Shown: piece after piece, positions 42,609 to 55,100 of the stretch | How the letters are laid out: each line of letters begins with the position of its first letter | Numbering within the stretch: position 1 is the first letter of the stretch | From: Trigonopsis variabilis | Lineage: Eukaryota > Ascomycota > Trigonopsidomycetes > Trigonopsidales > Trigonopsidaceae | Length of the DNA stretch: 64,000 nt | NCBI GenBank assembly: GCA_003707065.3 | Contig: PPXM03000001.1 | Coordinates: 806,001-870,000 of the forward strand | Direction of reading: 5' to 3' | Program-made: the position numbers and the translations under genes | Notes under the pieces: generated by a model | Told to the model about the DNA's origin: nothing | Database searches by the model: none | Seen by the model: only the letters and a program-made list of their open reading frames with translations

Positions 42609-45074
42609 ATGGGAAGAGAAAAGAAGTTGAAATCTAATCCCGGCTCCAAGAGCACCATTGTTGCAGAGTCGTCGACTTTACCACGATGTTATAAGATTGC
42701 TCTCGTCATTATTACAGTGGTCGCATTCGCGACACGATTTTATAAGTTGTCGCATCCTTCTGAAGTTGTGTAAGTGCTCTATCCATAGCCAATTGATCTC
42801 TTACATATACCTGCAATATTCTTGTTATTAATCAGATCTCAAAGATAACCTTTGGTACACTATCTTCCTGCAATTACTAGATGTCTTTCAGCTGAGCATC
42901 TAATAAAAAAATCTATTCTCTTGACGATTTTTTTTGATCTCTTGGACTCATTCTTTGAACGTTCTAACTGCAGGTTTGATGAAGTCCATTTTGGTAAATT
43001 CGCAAGCTACTATCTACGACGGACCTACTTTTTCGATGTTCATCCTCCTTTCGCCAAGCTTTTATTTGCTTTTGTGGGATACTTAGTTGGCTACGATGGC
43101 TCTTTCCTCTTTGAGGACATTGGAATGTCCTATAAGGATCATCACGTTCCTTACCTTGCGTATCGGTCTCTCCCTGCCTTCTTTGGATCTATCACAGTAC
43201 CGCTAGTGTTTCTGATAATGGCAGAGAGCGGGTATAGTCTTCCATCTTGCCTTGTCGCAGCTGCGATCGTTCTATTCGATAACGCTCATGTTTCGGAGGA
43301 TCGTCTCATTCTTCTCGATGCCACTTTGTCCTTATCTGTTGTTTGCTCTATTTATTTCTATATTCGATTTATGAAAGAGCGCCATTCCCCTTTCTCTCGA
43401 AAATGGTGGAAATGGCTGTTGAGCACGGGAATAGCGCTATCGTGCGTCATCTCTACCAAATATGTTGGTGTATTCACCTTTTTCACCATAGGGATCGCTG
43501 TTCTGAGTGACTTGTGGAGTCTATTGGATATAAACAGGGGACTATCTCTAAAAAAGTTATCACACCATTTCATTGCTCGATTACTTGCTCTTATATTTCT
43601 TCCCTATATGCTCTATCTTTTTTGGTTTCAGGTTCATTTTGACGTTCTTTCTCGATCAGGTCCTGGGGATGCCTTCATGTCACCGGAATTTCAGGAAACC
43701 CTCGCTGATAATCCTTTGGCACTAGAAGCACGGTCAGTACATTATCATGACATTATTACTATCAAACATAAAGATACGAGTGCATTCCTTCATTCACATT
43801 TAGCTCGATATCCTTTACGATATGATGATGGTAGGGTGTCCTCACAAGGTCAGCAGGTGACTGGTTATCATCATCCTGACATAAACAATAATTGGGAGAT
43901 ATTACCCCCCGTCGACTCTGAGATAGGAGATCGGTCCGATATTCCTGTGAAAGGTGGAGACATTGTGCGACTTCGCCATGTCGAAACTAATTCCTTTCTT
44001 CTCACTCACGATGTGGCATCTCCACTCTTCCCAACTAATGAAGAATTTACGACTGTTCCTCCTGAAGAAGCTAACGGTGGCCGATATCAAGATACGTTGT
44101 TCGAGCTTCGCCTCGTCTCAGGCAAGGACACTGAAGTCAAGACAAAATTGGGTGACTTTAGGCTGCTTCATGTTCCCACGCGTGTCATCATGATTACGCA
44201 AACTCAGCCACTTCCAGACTGGGGTTTTGGGCAGCAGGAGATCAATGGATTAAAGAACATAAATGCACGGGAAGGAATTTGGACGTTTGATGAGATTATT
44301 GGTCTCACTGATCCGACTCGATTAGTGGTTCCTAAAAGGCAACTGAAGCATCTACCGTTCTGGAAGAAGTATATTGAGCTCCAATTAGAGATGTTTTCTC
44401 AAAATAACAAGCTGACAAGCTCTCATCCTTATTCGTCTCATCCAGTCACTTGGCCCATATTACTGAAGGGTGTCTCATTCTGGACCAAGAATGATACTAA
44501 AGAACAGATCTACTTTATAGGTAATTATTTCGGATGGTGGCTAGAGGACCTTGCTATCTTAGTCTATCTATGTATTGTTTTGATTGATCTATTTGCCGCT
44601 CGCCGAGGAATTGGCTTGTTATCGGAGTCTCTGCGGAGACGGGTTCATCGGTCCGGTGGCTTTTTCTGTATAGCCTGGGCGTCGCACTATCTTCCATTCT
44701 ACGTGATGGGACGGCAACTTTTCTTGCATCATTATCTCCCTGCTCATATCTGTGCCGCTCTCCTCACTGGAGCAGTATTTGATTATTTACTTGGTGATAC
44801 GAACCCATCTCCAGTATATCGAAAGGCGGCAAAAGAGAATCCAGCAGTTCCAAAGAACAACTTGACCACTCAAGAAAAGCTAATACTCTGGGTCGGTGCA
44901 GCAACAATTGTTGCAATTTTATTCGGAGTATTCGTCTTCTTTGCTCCTGTGACATATGGATCACCCGGTCTCGATCCTGCACAGGTTCAAAGTCGACAGC
45001 TCTTAGAGAGTAGAATGCATTTTGTGAGTTTGATCTATTGGTTTATCATGATGCTAACTTTCTAGGCAAAATAG
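42609..45074 (+). CDS. PMT4: protein O-mannosyltransferase, PMT4 class
   Basis: ER membrane enzyme that transfers mannose from dolichol-P-mannose to Ser/Thr of secreted and GPI proteins. Exons are 42609-42769, 42974-45023 and a nine-base last exon, 45066-45074. The product is 739 residues. The first junction restores HPSEVV-FDEVHFGKFASYY, whose acidic pair is the conserved luminal DE; HPPFAKLL follows. A MIR domain spans about residues 308-500. The multi-helix C-terminus contains NYFGWWLEDLAIL and HYLPFYVMGRQLFLHHYLPA. The PMT4 class is suggested by these blocks. The first intron is 204 nt, several times longer than the others in the window. Confidence 0.92.
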
Positions 45075-46343
45075 ATTCTGACCGCTGATTGCAGTTGAGC
45101 TGCCCCAGCGTGAATATAAAATTACGATTACAATGGACTTCATCCGTTTGAGAGAGGCAGAGCGTTGAGTGAATCTTTGCGTAGACGATGGCGGCTTCTA
45201 CAGTCGGATTTTAGTTCCAGCATGAATGGCAAGGTGTAAAATTCTGAAAAACACATTCAGTCAGTATTACATATTTTCATGACGTCCTGATAATTTCAAT
45301 ATCCTGATTGGAACCCGAAGCTACTGCGGTAGCAGCCAGTAAATAGTGCTACAGTTTTGTTGAGCACCATCTCGCGAAATGAACTGACGCCGAAAAAATT
45401 TTGCCAAGTCTCGTCTTAACTCTCACCAAAGATACGTATCACTTACTGATACAAGTCCCGACGTCTTACGAGCAGTTATTTTGGCGACATTGTCATGACC
45501 TCGTGCCACCTCGTGTTTTGAAAGCGCACGCCAATATGTGGAGTCATACGCGAGGAGACATAATAACAGGCGACCAATAGGAGAGATTTCGTTTTTATCC
45601 CATTTTCGACCAATTGCGCCCTTCGTTTTTCTTTGCATTTTTTCCGTTGCACGTGGATTGGTGATCGTGCTATACCGCACGTGGGACCGCTGACAACCGC
45701 GAAGTTCGAAATTAGCTACTTGCTAGAATCATCAACGCAGGCGAATGATGTGAATTAAAATAGTGATATTATTGAAAAAGAAATAGGCCACAATTAATAA
45801 AGGATCTTCGGATACTTCCTTTGCCCGAGAAAGTCTATCGCTTCCCTCTGCTGTCCACGTTTCAATGGTACGGTTACCACATCCTCTTTGGGAAATTTCT
45901 GTTCCTTAATGCGGCATGAGCAAAGTTCTGAAATGACCCCAGCGACTAAAAGAGACCATAGAATTGAGAACTGCTAATGGATAATAAAAGAAAAATACGT
46001 TATAATGTCCGGTCGAAAGATGTTTAGTCTCTAGTTATGATTCCTGTTCAACAGCTTCATCTCATCTCACGGTAGGCGGAATCCCCAATAGCTCCTGGAT
46101 ACCAAACTACAAGAGACCATGATTGAAACTATTGGCCTCCAGGGGTTGGATATTTCTGTTATCAGTAAAAGTCACCGGCTTTAGCCTGCAATACCGAACC
46201 CTTTCTGTCTTAATCGAGAAAGCTTGGTTTCCTTTCTCGGCAGGAACATGTCTCGAGTCTTTCAACTGTTAAATATACTCAATGTGCCTCCTTATTGTTC
46301 ATACATCCGTTCTTTCGCTCTTTAAACTTCTAACTCTGTTCCC
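45075..46343. other. intergenic upstream of the phosphatase-oxidase gene
   Basis: About 1.27 kb. It carries two CACGTG-type sites (45650-45656 and 45678-45685). An 85-codon minus-strand frame at 45423-45680 covers the E-box area but has no family resemblance. No gene is supported. Confidence 0.5.
45650..45685 (+). promoter_or_regulatory. paired Pho4-like sites (CACGTGG and CACGTGGG)
   Basis: Two E-boxes 28 bp apart, start to start, about 660-690 bp before the phosphatase-oxidase ATG. The second equals the high-affinity Pho4 site of yeast PHO5. Phosphate control would fit the phosphatase domain, but this is inference from motif and position. Confidence 0.35.
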
Positions 46344-49300
46344 ATGGTCAGTTTAGCCGCGTTGGCTGCGAACCTCCTAGTCATAGGGACCTTTGTTGGA
46401 GCTGTCACGAACAGCTCTCAATATTTGTCAGATACGAATGACTGGACTTCCAACGTTGAGGGTAAAGCGTTCAACCGTTATATTCAAATTTGGCTCGAGA
46501 ATCAAGTAAGTTGCCGTCCTGACAAATCCTAACTTCTAGAACTACGACAAGGCTGTCGTCAATAGCGATTTGGAATGGCTATCTACCCAAGGTATTCTCC
46601 TGACCAACTATTTTGGTATTTCTCATCCTTCAGAGCCCAACTACGTTGCGGCTGTAGGTGGATCCAACTTTGGTATTGCAGATGATAATCTCTATAACAT
46701 CCCTTCTAATGTCTCTACTGTCGCTGATCTACTTGATGATTCTGATATTTCTTGGGCTGAGTACCAAGAAAGCATGCCCTATACTGGATACGTCGGCATG
46801 TCTTATCTTGATCCTGCTACCAATTACTATCTTTATCAGAGAAAGCACAATCCTTTGGTCATCTATGAAAGCGTAAATCAAGATAATGATCGTCTGAGGA
46901 ATCTCAAGAACTTGACCCTATTTGATTACGATTTGGAGAGACAAATGCTTCCTCAGTGGATGTTTATCACGCCTAACATGAAAAATGATGGACACGACAC
47001 TGGTCTAGCCTATGGAGCCAACTGGTCTCGAGCATTCTTGGAACCCTTGCTATCGAATGAATATTTCATGAAGGATACTCTCATCCTCTTGACCTACGAT
47101 GAGTCTGAAACCTACACCATTCAGAACCGTGTCTATGGTGTGTTGCTTGGAGGTGTTGTCCCTGATGAGCTCAAGGGCACAGAAGATGACACATTCTATG
47201 ACCACTTCTCGTCTATTTCGACTATTGAGAACAACTGGGGACTTTACAGTCTTGGACGAGGTGATATCGGTTCTAATGTGTTCCAGCTCGTCGCCAACAA
47301 GACTGGATACAGCAACAATAACTCTATCAATGTGGATGATATTTACCTTAACACTGCCATTGCAGGATGGGCATCTGGAGACGGCATTCCTTGTCCTGAC
47401 ATCGACGCTGTTGGAGCAGGAGGCAAGGCTGCCTTACCAGCTATCGCTTCTGTCTGGTCCACGTGTGGAACTTCGAGTCCTTCTTCCACTGCTGGTGCTT
47501 CCGTCTCTTCCGGTTCGGTTCAGTCTCACACTTCAGTTTCTTCAAGCGTTCCCAGTTCTTTTCTTGTGCAGTCCTCTCAAAAGGCCTCGTTCACCTCTAG
47601 TCCTTCTATTTCATTCTCTGCGTCAGCAAGTGCGTCTGCATCGAGTTCTTCGGCTCCCGCAAACATATCATATCCTTCATGGAAGCGAAATATCTCTGAC
47701 TACATCATTGATCCATCAACTTGGGACTATGATGCTGCTCCTCAGGAACGAACTTTCGAGTTCACCGTTACTGAAGGTGAAGCGTATCCCGATGGCTATA
47801 ACCGGCCAATGCTATTGTTCAATGGCCAATTTCCCGGCCCCCTGATCCAGGTCAACGAAGGAGACACTATTGTGGCTACGGTCCATAACAAGGCTTCGGT
47901 GTCCACAAGTGTTCACTGGCATGGTATTCTACAATTAAATTCTAATTTCATGGATGGTACTAATGGTATTACTCAATGCGGTATACCTCCTGGTGAATCG
48001 TTCACTTATCGCTTTACCGTTTCTGATCAGAGAGGCACATATTGGTACCACTCCCATACAGGAGTGCAATATTCTGATGGTCTTTTTGGGCCTTTAGTCA
48101 TTCATTCACAGGAGGACAAAGAGCTCTCTGCATCATATGACAAAGAATTTGTTGTCATGATCAATGACTGGTACCATGAGATGGCCAGCTCTCTTGTTCC
48201 TGACTATCTCAACGCTCTCGGTTCTGGAGCTGAACCAGTGCCCGATTCTGGTTTAGTTGATGGGTTCAACCAATTTGACTGCTCTAATGCAGGGTCTAAC
48301 GAATGTGTTGATGCTCCTCTTGCTACTTTCAATGTGGAGTCGGGGAATAAATATAGGTTCCGATTGATCAATACCGGAAGTTTTGCCGACTTTGAAGTAT
48401 CAGTTGATGGTCATTCACTCTCTCTCATTGAAGCTGACGGATGTTTATTGTCGCCCTTTGATGTTTCGAATATTCCTATCCATGTCGCTCAAAGATACTC
48501 TTTTATTTTGGATGCGAGCCAGACAGCTTCCGATAGCTACTGGTTCCGCGCAGAAATGAATTCAAATTGTTTCTATGCGAATAATCCGGTTTTGAACACG
48601 ACTGTTACTGCCATTATTGCCTACGATGGGTCGATTTCGACTCCAGCAACTACTGCAGAACAGTTCGAAATGCCTTCGGAATGCCAGGACTTCTCTCTGT
48701 CCCTCCTTCATCCTCTTACCTCTCTGGATGTGCCGGATGCTGATATTCTCATTTCTACGCATATCACTTATTCCGTGGATGGAACCACAAGACAGTGGAC
48801 ACTTGAAAGTGAAGCCTGGAGTCCTCTAAACGACACAACGACGCTTGCTATGGGCATGGCTTCAAATGACTCTTTTGACGTTCTCGGATACACCAACATC
48901 TATGGGTCAGATCAGCTTGTTTATTCTCTGAATGATTCTTATGTCGTTGATATTGCAGTGGAGAACAATTTTGCCCAAGCCCATCCCTTCCATCTTCATG
49001 GCCATGAATTTTTCATCCTCGCTTCCGGTTCTGGTTCCTTGTCTGATTCAACCTACAAATCCCTCGATATATCATCCATCAATCCTATCAAGAGAGATAC
49101 TTTTACTCTAGTTGACTATGGATGGACTCTAATCCGAGTTGTTTTTGACAATCCAGGAATGTGGGCATTCCACTGCCATATCGTGTGGCACATGGAAGCT
49201 GGCCTGCTAATGCAGTTTGCTGTCGAGCCTGAAAAGATGGCTGAACTTTCACCTCCATCTGATTGGTACGGTCTATGTTCTAACAACGGATCTATATCTG

Positions 49301-51301
49301 CATCTTCTAGTTTGTCTAGTCTTGCTCCTACAGCCTCTTCGTCTTATATTTATTCTTCTCCATCGTCAAGTGCGGTTGTACAATCTGCAAGGTATAGTCA
49401 TTATTGCATTTCACTCTGACTCTTTAGATCTTCGACTCCAGTCTCTTCTGCTAACGAAGGGTCTGCATCAAGCTATTCCAAGCCGAGATCGGCCACTGCC
49501 GTTGTGCATACCTCTGGGCTTGTATCCACTTCTGCCGTCGCTTCGTCCTCTCCTGCAGGAATCAGTCATGTAGCTTCTTCTGACCGAGTTTCATTAGCTT
49601 CATCAACTTCTGCCATACCAACTGCCAAGTAAGTAAGATACTGGATTTGAGACTGACCATAGATCTTCGGCTTATGTCTCGTCCACCAAAAGTTTATCCA
49701 CTGCTGCTTCATCTACTTCTAGTGAAGTATTTACTCTAGCTCCTTCGAGTTCAGCTTCTGTACCTTATGGTTCTTCAGCACAACTGAGCACGATTAAGAG
49801 TGCTGTTGCTTCGGGTAGTTCGCCTCAAGAAAGTTCTGGTGCTCTTTCTTCAGCTGGCTTGTCGCTTGAGAGTTCTAGTGCTGTCCCCTCCACTAGTGTA
49901 TCTTCAGCTAGCATAGCGTTGGATAGCTCTATTGCTCTCGTTTCTGCTACCTCAGCTATCTCAGCGGCCTCAGCAATCTCGTCTCCTTCTCGAGTGATCA
50001 CCTCGTCGTCAAGTCTACCTTCGTCTACTGGGGCAGAGTTCTACTTCTCTTTCTCAATCGCTGGAGCTACTATTGTTATAGAGATTGATAATGGTAAGAT
50101 TGAGTTAATAATCAGTGCCTCTCTGCATAAGAGAGCCGAAACGATTACCAACTGCTTCCAATTGGTTGATAGCTCTTTGATTCTGGATGGACAGTATTAT
50201 GTTTATCCTGATTCTACTGGCCAACTCTATGCTGTTGCTGTTCTTCCTGACGGTGTTCAAGCTGTCTGGGCTGCGCAAGATGGCATTTTGAGCGTCAACG
50301 GTTATTCACAATTCTATTACTGCAGCGATGGCGGTCTCTATGTCAAGATTTCGGACTATGTCTGCACATCTTATACTGTTGTCAGCGCTGGCCAGAATTC
50401 TAGATGTTCTATTCAATCTGTTAGCGTGTCACCTGTCGTCAGCTCAAGCTCCGTGCCATCTGCCAACTCTGTCTTATCAACTCCTAGCGCAAGTGCTTAC
50501 ACAACTCTATCGATGTACCAGTCTTCATCAGCTGCAGCTCCTGCAGGAAGTTCCGCAGGTGAAGTCAGCGTTAGCAGCTTTAATGAAGTCTCTGGCTCCA
50601 CTGTACCCGCTGGATCAATTTCAAATGTTGCTAGTGCCACTTATACTGTTGTCCCAGTTACTTCTACTGTCACCTCTCTCAAGGAATATACGATAACAAC
50701 TTGCTCCAATCACGGATGCCATGATGTTGTTGGCACATCTACGGTTACCGATTTCGTCACCTACGAGACTACTGTTCCTTGTGAGACCCGGTCCATAGAG
50801 ACTTCAATGACTACCAAAGTCTTGACTACCCAGTCTGTGGAAATTTATGAGACGGTTGTTATTCCTTGTCATAAGTGTGCTGAGACCACATCACAAGTTA
50901 CCACTACCATCTGGAACGTTTTTACCACTGTTGTGCCATGTGAAAGTGGCCTGTCCACCGAAGCCACTGGTGCTGCCGAAGCCACTGGTGCTGCCGAAGC
51001 CACTGGCGCTGCCGAAGCCACTGGTGCTGCCGAAGCCACTGGCGCTGCCGAAGCCACTGGTGCTGCCGAAGCTACTGGTGCCGCAGAGGGCACTCAAGCC
51101 ACATTAACCGAGAAACCTGCTGAAGCGACGGGAAGCGCCGGTGTCGCTGTAACCACTTTTGCTACTGAGGCTGCGGAAAGCTCTGCTGCAAATGAAGGCT
51201 CACCTTCCCCCTCAACATCATCCTTCAGCGCCGGCGAAAAATTAGTGTGGAACAAGTTCTTGTTTTCTTCTCTTCTCACTCTTGGTCTTTTCGTCCTTTA
51301 G
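46344..51301 (+). CDS. GPI-anchored acid phosphatase - multicopper oxidase fusion
   Basis: One gene, exons 46344-46505, 46540-49391, 49428-49628 and 49663-51301 (introns 34, 36 and 34 nt), about 1,617 residues. After a signal peptide, residues 30-330 are a fungal acid phosphatase of the phosphoesterase family (NRYIQIWLENQ, LTNYFGISHPSEPNYVAAVGG, LILLTYDESETY). A Ser-rich linker follows. Residues 430-965 are a complete laccase-type multicopper oxidase with all four copper motifs: HWHG near 512, YWYHSHTG near 554, HPFHLHGHEF near 867 and HCHIVWHMEAGLL near 931 (axial Leu). Both enzymes lie in the second exon in one uninterrupted frame. Then come a Ser/Thr stalk, a cysteine module (1195-1310) after a KR site, flocculin-like Cys repeats, seven EATGAA repeats and a GPI signal. 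Domain calls are firm; the fusion's role is unknown. Confidence 0.87.
50960..51085 (+). repeat. seven tandem 18-bp repeats encoding EATGAA
   Basis: Units of GAAGCCACTGGTGCTGCC-type sequence, mostly differing at one third-codon position (ggt/ggc); the seventh has three changes. They lie in frame near residues 1504-1546, just before the GPI region, and probably vary in number between strains. Confidence 0.95.
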
Positions 51302-52161
51302 AATGCCAATGTTGCGAGCTTAATAGAATAGATCTCGTATTTCTAGAAAATTGTGGAAGTGACGATATCGTAGCTGGATTTACCGTGTATCAAGTTGACA
51401 TGGCCATAAGGGTCTCATCTTCTTCTTGTTCACGGTCCACCTACACAAAGAAATAACAGTCAAACGCGATTACTCCTAAAATTAAAAAGTACGGGAATAG
51501 TCTCATGCGTCCAAGATTGTAGACTGGTACATTCAAAACAAACCTGCAGGTTGAAAGAGGTCTTTTCATTTGTCGTAGCTTTTCTTAGTATGTGGTGTCC
51601 AGTATTGCATTTCATTCTGCCATCGTTGTACCGATTGCTTCATTAGCAAGGCACTGGCTGGACCTATCTACAGAATAGACCTCCTTGAGGGCACATTTTA
51701 CAACAGACCACTCCGAGTGCTGACCTAGTATTCAGATACCTGAGATCAAAAATGTAAGTTATCCTGTAGAAAAGGTCTCCTGGAGCGCACATTAAGAGAT
51801 TTCCTCTTGCTTCTCAATTACATATCAATATCATATCATCAGAAGTTCTTTCGCTATTTGTAGGACAAAAGAAAGGAGCATTATATGCTTTTATTTTTCA
51901 CGGGATATCTGGTACCTCGCTCTCATTCTTGCATCTTCAAATGGAAATGAGCCTGACCATTCACTTTCGATATGCTCCACTCGTTGTTTAGAGGCGGTCT
52001 TGACACAACGGCTGAGAAAAAAGACTCAATCAATTACGTTCTAAGCTCCCATCTACTACTATAAACAGAAGGTATGCACCAGACCTTCAAGTTACGCATG
52101 AACGGAAATTGACGCAAGATCGAATAAATCTATTGCCACCTAAGCACAAACACCCGACGAT
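51302..52161. other. intergenic between convergent surface-protein genes
   Basis: About 860 bp of 3' flanks. I see no gene or repeat. Confidence 0.5.
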
Positions 52162-55100
52162 TTAGTGCACACACGTGGTACTATTCGAAGGGGCAAAGTA
52201 AACAAAATCGGAAACATCAGTAGTACTTGAACCGCTAGGCATCGTCATAGTCATCCACATTCGGTAAGTCTTCCTTTGGTTATAGTAGACAATCCTCAAT
52301 GGATAGAATGACCCAGCTGTCATATACATAGATGTCTCTAAGCTCGAAGGGTTGTTAGTTCCATCGTTGGTCTTGAGAATCATAACATCGTAGTTAGAAT
52401 CCGGGGACACATAGTCAGGATCGCAACAGGGGAAAGCGTCGTCCGATCCAATAAAGAAGATCAGGCCATCGTCAACAGTGAACGAGAACTGATAAGTACC
52501 GGTAACATTAGGACGGAAGTAACCCGTCATAGCAGCAGTGAAATTGGAAACCGTTAGATCTTCTCCAAACAGCTCTGCATTAACAACTCCAGCATCGTTA
52601 AGCACAACATCGAAAGAAGGCTCTGTGACATTATAGATGGTGTCGTAGATCACTCCAGTCGAATAGTAACCATATGAAAGATAGCTTTCAGACAAAGGCC
52701 AGTCGAGGTTGTATGTCGAGTTATAAATCTGCACACGCAATCCACTGCTTGGCTGACTTGAGAAGGCGCAAGCAAGAGATGGTGCAACAGTAGCCACAGC
52801 TGCTGCTGACGATGTCACTTGGGCTGATATACTGGCCGAAGCAACCGATGAAGACAAAGCTCGAGAAGAAACAGTGGACGTAGTAAATGATGAAGATAGC
52901 ACTCGAGTTGAGAGACTGGCCGAAGCAAGAGATGAAGTTACCACCTTGGATGAGAAACTGCGGGAAGCAGACGACGAAGACAAAGCTCGCGAAGATATAC
53001 TGGAAGTGGCACCCTTGAACGCAGAGCTAGAGGAGGTCGCATTATTGCCTGAACATCCCTGAGAAGATGTAGAAGAGAAGAAGACAAAGTCAGAAACATC
53101 GGTAGTACTTGAGCCACCAGGCCAAGTCACTGTCATCCACATTCGGTAAGTCTTTCTCTGGTTGTAGTAAACAATCCTCAATGGATAGAATGACCCAGCT
53201 GTCATATACATAGATGTCTCTAAGCTCGAAGGGTTGTTAGTTCCATCGTTGGTCTTGAGAATCATAACATCGTAGTTAGAATCCGGGGACACATAGTCAG
53301 GATCGCAACAGGGGAAAGCGTCGTCCGATCCAATAAAGAAGATCAGGCCATCGTCAACAGTGAACGAGAACTGATAAGTACCGGTAACATTAGGACGGAA
53401 GTAACCCGTCATAGCAGCAGTGAAATTGGAAACCGTTAGATCTTCTCCAAACAGCTCTGCATTAACAACTCCAGCATCGTTAAGCACAACATCGAAAGAA
53501 GGCTCTGTGACATTATAGATGGTGTCGTAGATCACTCCAGTCGAATAGTAACCATATGAAAGATAGCTTTCAGACAAAGGCCAGTCGAGGTTGTATGTCG
53601 AGTTATAAATCTGCACACGCAATCCACTGCTTGGCTGACTTGAGAAGGCNNNNNNNNNNNNNNNNNNNNNNNNNNNNNNNNNNNNNNNNNNNNNNNNNNN
53701 NNNNNNNNNNNNNNNNNNNNNNNNNNNNNNNNNNNNNNNNNNNNNNNNNNNNNNNNNNNNNNNNNNNNNNNNNNNNNNNNNNNNNNNNNNNNNNNNNNNN
53801 NNNNNNNNNNNNNNNNNNNNNNNNNNNNNNNNNNNNNNNNNNNNNNNNNNNNNNNNNNNNNNNNNNNNNNNNNNNNNNNNNNNNNNNNNNNNNNNNNNNN
53901 NNNNNNNNNNNNNNNNNNNNNNNNNNNNNNNNNNNNNNNNNNNNNNNNNNNNNNNNNNNNNNNNNNNNNNNNNNNNNNNNNNNNNNNNNNNNNNNNNNNN
54001 NNNNNNNNNNNNNNNNNNNNNNNNNNNNNNNNNNNNNNNNNNNNNNNNNNNNNNNNNNNNNNNNNNNNNNNNNNNNNNNNNNNNNNNNNNNNNNNNNNNN
54101 NNNNNNNNNNNNNNNNNNNNNNNNNNNNNNNNNNNNNNNNNNNNNNNNNNNNNNNNNNNNNNNNNNNNNNNNNNNNNNNNNNNNNNNNNNNNNNNNNNNN
54201 NNNNNNNNNNNNNNNNNNNNNNNNNNNNNNNNNNNNNNNNNNNNNNNNNNNNNNNNNNNNNNNNNNNNNNNNNNNNNNNNNNNNNNNNNNNNNNNNNNNN
54301 NNNNNNNNNNNNNNNNNNNNNNNNNNNNNNNNNNNNNNNNNNNNNNNNNNTGATAAGTACCGGTAACATTAGGACGGAAGTAACCCGTCATAGCAGCAGT
54401 GAAATTGGAAACCGTTAGATCTTCTCCAAACAGCTCTGCATTAACAACTCCAGCATCGTTAAGCACAACATCGAAAGAAGGCTCTGTGACATTATAGATG
54501 GTGTCGTAGATCACTCCAGTCGAATAGTAACCATATGAAAGATAGCTTTCAGACAAAGGCCAGTCGAGGTTGTATGTCGAGTTATAAATCTGTACGCGTA
54601 ATCCGCTACTTGGCTGACTCGAGAACTCACAAGCAAGGGATGGCGCAACGGTAGCCGTAGCTAATACCGTCTGGCTAGAGACACTAGCAGTGGCACTAGC
54701 AGAAATAGAGCTAGACGAAGTGACATTGTTGCTCGAGCATCCCTGAGAAGACGCTGAAGAGAAGTATACAAAATCAGAGACATCGGTAGTACTTGAACCA
54801 CTGGGTAATGTCACAGTCATCCACATTCGGTAAGTCTTCCTTTGGTTGTAGTAAACAATTCTCAATGGATAATATGCTCCAGCTGTCATGTACATAGATG
54901 TCTCTAAGCTCGAAGGGTTGTTAGTTCCATCGTTGGTCTTGAGAATCATAACATCGTAGTTAGAATCAGGGGACACATAGTCAGGATCGCAACAGGGGAA
55001 AGCGTCGTCCGATCCAATAAAGAAGATCAGGCCATCGTCAACAGTGAACGAGAATTGATAAGTACCGGTAACATTAGGACGGAAGTAACCCGTCATAGCA

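Noticed and set aside
45423-45680. 85-codon minus-strand gene
   Set aside because: Lies in a promoter region over the E-boxes; no family similarity and no neighbouring exon.
46570-49419. Phosphatase-oxidase gene ending at the stop at 49417-49419
   Set aside because: The last 27 bases of that frame lie in a 36-nt intron (49392-49427). Splicing there and at 49629-49662 continues the Ser-rich stalk in frame to a GPI signal at 51301.
50869-51107. Frames with Ala/Val/Ser or Leu/Pro repeats around 50.9-51.1 kb
   Set aside because: Alternative readings of the 18-bp minisatellite; only the EATGAA frame connects to stalk and GPI signal.
49859-51301. A separate GPI-protein gene starting near 49859
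   Set aside because: Its frame opens with TTG, not ATG, lacks a signal peptide and joins the upstream exon in phase, so it is the 3' part of the fusion gene.
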